In this document: positions 61,406 to 64,000 of the stretch, piece after piece
How the letters are laid out: every line of letters starts with the position of its first letter
Position numbering within the stretch: position 1 is the first letter of the stretch
Assembly (NCBI GenBank): GCA_029552245.1
Contig: JAKPDW010000053.1
Location: forward strand, 17,003 to 81,002
DNA length: 64,000 nt
Source: Deltaproteobacteria bacterium
GTDB lineage: Bacteria > Desulfobacterota > Desulfomonilia > UBA1062
Reading direction: 5' to 3'
Translations under genes and position numbers: made by a program
Notes under the pieces: model-generated
What the model was told of the DNA's origin: nothing
The model's database searches: none
What the model saw: the letters and a program-made list of their open reading frames with translations, nothing else

Positions 61406-62280
61406 GCGCCACGGTCTTCTCCGTTGTCACCCTCGCATACCTCGCGTCCTTCGTCCTGTTCGCCATCAGGGCGTCTTCAGAAAAGGACACATGGCACCGC
61501 GCGGCAACCATGGTGGCGCTTGCTGGTCTCGCAGGGCACACGGGGGGGATCGTGCTGAGGTGGGTCGAGTCGTACCGGCAGGGCATGGCGCATGTCCCCC
61601 TGTCGAACTTCTACGAGTCGCTCGTGTTCTTCTCCTGGTCGGTCACCCTGTTCTTCGCCCTGACCGCGAGGTCGAGGGCGAGGTCGCGGGTTGGCGCGTT
61701 CGCCATGCCCATCGCCTTTTTGCTGCTTGCCTATGCGTCGTTCTCGCCCGGGGTGGACCCGAGCATCAGGCCGCTCGTGCCGGCCCTCAAGAGCGACTGG
61801 CTCGTCATGCACGTCGTCACCTGCTTTCTCGGGTATGCCGCGCTCCTTCTGGCCTCCCTCACGGGGATCCTGGCACTCCGTGAAAAGGCGGTGCAGAAAG
61901 GCGAACCTTCCGCTTCCGGGGAGGTCGAGCCTGCACCCGGCCCCCGTAACGGCCTGCAACCGGCCGGGCGCAAAGACACGGATCCCGGGCTCGAGACCTT
62001 CGACGTCTTCTTGAGATCGGGCTACATCCTCTTCACCTTGGGCATCGTCACCGGCTCGGTCTGGGGGCACATGGCGTGGGGGCGGTACTGGGGGTGGGAC
62101 CCCAAGGAGACCTGGGCGCTCATCACATGGCTCGTCTACACCTGTGTGCTCCACGCACGGGCAGGCCGGGCCCTGCCGAGGAGGAAGCACGTGATCGTCC
62201 TTCTGGCGGTCGGGCTTGTCTGCATCCTCTTTACCTACTTCGGGGTGAACTACCTGCCCGGGCTCCACAGCTACGCCTGA
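61402..62280 (+). CDS. ccsA: Cytochrome c biogenesis protein CcsA/ResC
   Basis: A 292-residue integral membrane protein with about eight helices. It carries the tryptophan-rich haem-handling WWD-type motif WGRYWGWDPKETWALITWLVY, flanked by the conserved His residues HVVTCFLGYAAL and, at the end, GVNYLPGLHSYA. The start is GTG 61402, overlapping the resB stop by 4 bases, so the pair is translationally coupled. A polar insertion at about 165-198 (PSASGEVEPAPGPRNGLQPA) is lengthy for the family but lies in a loop. Confidence 0.92.
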   Translation: MSATVFSVVTLAYLASFVLFAIRASSEKDTWHRAATMVALAGLAGHTGGIVLRWVESYRQGMAHVPLSNFYESLVFFSWSVTLFFALTARSRARSRVGAFAMPIAFLLLAYASFSPGVDPSIRPLVPALKSDWLVMHVVTCFLGYAALLLASLTGILALREKAVQKGEPSASGEVEPAPGPRNGLQPAGRKDTDPGLETFDVFLRSGYILFTLGIVTGSVWGHMAWGRYWGWDPKETWALITWLVYTCVLHARAGRALPRRKHVIVLLAVGLVCILFTYFGVNYLPGLHSYA

Positions 62281-62763
62281 GACGGACACCCCTCGCGCCA
62301 CCGCCTGGCGCCCTGGCGCACGACCCGCCCTGGATACGCCACGCCGGGGAGTCCCTGCCCCCTCTTCCTCTCCTGCGCCGACAGGGGGCGGCTCTTTGAG
62401 CCCGTCATCCGCCGCCTCGTCGACATCCGGATCATCCCTCAGCCCCCTGTTTTCGAATGGGGGATGCCCGCGAACACCATCCCCACGGGAACAGCGCCTC
62501 ACCTGGATGCATGCCCCGGAGAGGGGGTGTCCCTGTGTCGCCCATCGTCTCGACGGTGGAGGGTGGTCTTTCTCGACAGGGCAGCGCCGGGCTTCCCGGT
62601 ATCCGCCCTATCCGGACAGGGTGCGTAAACCGCAAACCAGACGGGATCCAGGCGACCGTCGCGAGGCAAGCACCCATCTCGGTCATGACACCCACCCATT
62701 CGATGGTGTGTGAGAACCGAGTGACCGTTGCTGGATGAGATGATGAGTGATGTGAAAGGGTTT
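62281..62763. other. Non-coding gap between ccsA and tRNA-Sec
   Basis: About 480 bases. Frames on both strands are Pro/Arg-rich and lack homology signals. No terminator for ccsA is obvious. Downstream of the tRNA on the minus strand the sequence begins with AAAACCCTTTCAC, possibly part of its 3' trailer. Confidence 0.45.
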
Positions 62764-62861
62764 TGGCGGAAGCGCATGGGAATCGAACCCACCCGGGACG
62801 CTCGTCGCACCCCACAGCCGGATTTGAAGTCCGGGGGGCCCACCAGGACCCGTCCGCTTCC
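62764..62861 (-). tRNA. selC: tRNA-Sec (anticodon TCA)
   Basis: A 98-base gene on the minus strand, 5' end at 62861, encoded CCA at 62766-62764. It begins GGAAGCGG and ends CGCTTCCG-CCA, the extended acceptor stem and G73 typical of bacterial selenocysteine tRNA. The anticodon TCA (62827-62825) sits in the loop of GGACTTCAAATCC, the same anticodon arm as in E. coli tRNA-Sec. A long variable arm and the T-arm GGGTTCGATTCCC follow. The eighth acceptor pair appears to be G:G, so that end may be slightly open. The gene shows that the organism can decode UGA as selenocysteine; selA, selB and selD are not in the window. Confidence 0.95.
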
Positions 62862-63299
62862 GCCGGAGACCATACCACATTGACCCGTTGCCGATCAACG
62901 CGTCACGTGGGTCTCTTCTTTTTCATGCGCCATCCCCCTTAGGCCCTCTCCCCGTATTTCGGGACGGGGTGTCCACATGGGTGCTGAGGGGAGGGATGGC
63001 GATGCCCACTCACCGCATGTCGGGACGTGGTCCGCTTCCTGCTCATGCACCGTCTGAATGCACGGTATGCATACCCCTTGTGAATCGACGAGCGTTGTGC
63101 ATGCAGACCGTGTGACACCTTCGGTCACCCTGGCCCCACCATGCGCCGGATCCAGGTTCCGGGGGATCGGGAGGGCGAAAAAGCCGACCTGGCCGCATCA
63201 CCGCCATGCCCGTTAGTCGTCTTCGTGCATGGCGTACCCTCTTGGCATGGAACCTTTTCTCTCTTGACACCCGGGCGGCCTCGTGGATTTGATGTGGCC
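62862..63299. other. Non-coding gap after tRNA-Sec
   Basis: About 440 bases. It contains CCCCGT(62950-62955)...ACGGGG, a small hairpin around TATTTCGGG-like sequence, and short repeats of ATGTCGGGACG character, but no gene I would support. The tRNA-Sec promoter should lie in the first 100 bases, on the minus strand; none is clear. Confidence 0.4.
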
Positions 63300-63824
63300 A
63301 TGTCCTCGAGGATGATCGTGAGCCTGTCCGTCTCCGCCTTGCTCCATGGGCTGATCCTCGCGCAGCCCATCGTGATCTTCGCAAAGAAGGTCCTGGAAGA
63401 GGCGCCGCCTGTGAGGGTCAGGCTCGTGAGCATCCCCCAGGAGTTCCTCGCGGTACCCAAAGACGGGGGGGCACGGCCCGAGAGAGACCAGGAACCCGCC
63501 CTGGAGGAAGGGGTGAGCTTCACCGCCGAGGGCGGTGTCGCCACCGGTTACCTGGACCGGCTCAAGATAAAGATCTTCAAGGTATGGGAATACCCCGAAG
63601 AGGCGATCCTGAGGGGTGAGGAAGGCAAGGTGAGCATCGAGTTCGTCTTGAACGAGAAAGGCGAGCTTGTGGATATCGGCGTCGTGAAGAGCTCGGGCTC
63701 GCCCAGGCTCGACAAGGCCGCGCTCGAGGCCGTCGCGGAGGCGCAGCCCTTCGGCCCCCTCGAAGAGACCGGCGTCGGGAAAACCCTCAAGGTTACCGGG
63801 CTGTTCGCCTACGTCCTCGATTGA
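63300..63824 (+). CDS. TonB C-terminal domain protein
   Basis: A 174-residue TonB-family protein. The start ATG 63300 puts a single membrane anchor at residues about 5-25 (IVSLSVSALLHGLILAQPIV); the upstream extension looks non-coding. A short Pro/Glu-rich linker (about 45-70) leads to the TonB C-terminal domain: YLDRLKIKIFKVWEYPEEAI, GKVSIEFVLNEKGELVDIGV, VKSSGSPRLDKAALEAV and PFGPL. Family members energise outer-membrane receptors with ExbB/ExbD or belong to related energisers; exbB/exbD may be beyond the window. The ribosome site is weak. Confidence 0.85.
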   Translation: MSSRMIVSLSVSALLHGLILAQPIVIFAKKVLEEAPPVRVRLVSIPQEFLAVPKDGGARPERDQEPALEEGVSFTAEGGVATGYLDRLKIKIFKVWEYPEEAILRGEEGKVSIEFVLNEKGELVDIGVVKSSGSPRLDKAALEAVAEAQPFGPLEETGVGKTLKVTGLFAYVLD

Positions 63825-63978
63825 GACCGTTCGGCCGGTTTCCCTTTCGTGACGGCGCGCTCATGCTCTCGCCATTGGCCGCAACGGCAAAACGCAACCA
63901 CGAAAGACTTCCCCAGCCTGACGTTCAGGCCGGGCGGTAAGGTGCGTTCTGGAGGGCGTGGCCCGGGAGCAGGCGCTT

Positions 63979-64000
63979 CCCCCCCCCCCCCCCCCCCCCC
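63979..64000. repeat. Poly-C run at the window edge
   Basis: The last 22 bases are all C. A homopolymer of this length at the exact end of a high-GC sequence is typical of an assembly or sequencing end artefact, so the 3' edge should not be trusted. About 150 bases after the TonB-like gene show nothing else. Confidence 0.8.

Noticed and set aside
62432..62878. Minus-strand frame crossing the tRNA-Sec gene
   Set aside because: It runs through the complete tRNA and has no protein features.

Overview
The window is a high-GC, densely coded stretch from what looks like an anaerobic, flagellated, Gram-negative bacterium, most probably a deltaproteobacterial (Desulfobacterota/Syntrophorhabdia-like) lineage. 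That placement is inference. It rests on a 4-hydroxybutyryl-CoA dehydratase pathway, an ADP-forming acyl-CoA synthetase, a sigma54 activator, a selenocysteine tRNA, a system II cytochrome c assembly pair and several acyl-CoA dehydrogenase/TetR modules. No insertion sequence, phage or CRISPR array was seen. The window ends in a run of 22 C, which looks like a contig edge.

Layout. (1) 1-13116, minus strand: a surface-glycan or flagellin-glycosylation locus. It holds one 3,692-residue multi-enzyme protein (four GT2-type domains, a GT4, a WbsX-type domain, two radical SAM domains, a methyltransferase, three TPR blocks and a C-terminal GT-A-like domain) and an ATGA-overlapping GT2-GT4 gene broken by one in-frame TAG. 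(2) 13506-16467, plus strand: sigma28 promoter, flagellin with a structured leader, flaG, fliD, terminator. (3) 16505-21979: Cache-domain exported protein, DUF1285-like protein, TetR regulator, BKACE enzyme, LysM/DUF4015 wall protein and a DUF374 acyltransferase. (4) 22806-28041: acetoacetate-decarboxylase-like protein, SDR, two dissimilar acyl-CoA dehydrogenases and their TetR regulator with promoter and operator. (5) 28371-32947: ADP-forming acyl-CoA synthetase divergent from a PAS-PAS-sigma54 activator. (6) 33207-40333: biotin ligase, then a LamB/YcsF (PxpA) protein, two carboxyltransferase halves of urea-carboxylase type, a biotin carrier, a membrane protein and biotin carboxylase. Together these make a split biotin-dependent carboxylase of unknown substrate. 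(7) 40581-47010: GNAT, Cys/Met PLP enzyme, a 52-residue membrane protein, a Nim-like flavoprotein and a receiver-PPDK_N protein. (8) 47180-59326: glutamate dehydrogenase, a full Liv-type ABC importer and the genes converting 4-aminobutyrate to crotonyl-CoA. (9) 60083-64000: ResB, CcsA, tRNA-Sec and a TonB-like protein.

How it works together. The 8th region reads as a GABA fermentation unit: import (Liv), transamination (GabT, with GdhA regenerating 2-oxoglutarate), reduction of succinate semialdehyde, CoA transfer and dehydration to crotonyl-CoA. Beta-oxidation-like modules, BKACE and the acyl-CoA synthetase would then serve acyl-CoA metabolism and ATP recovery. The first two regions suggest that the flagellin or another surface structure carries an elaborate glycan. 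The carboxylase cluster is the most likely place for new chemistry, and the giant glycan protein for a new architecture.
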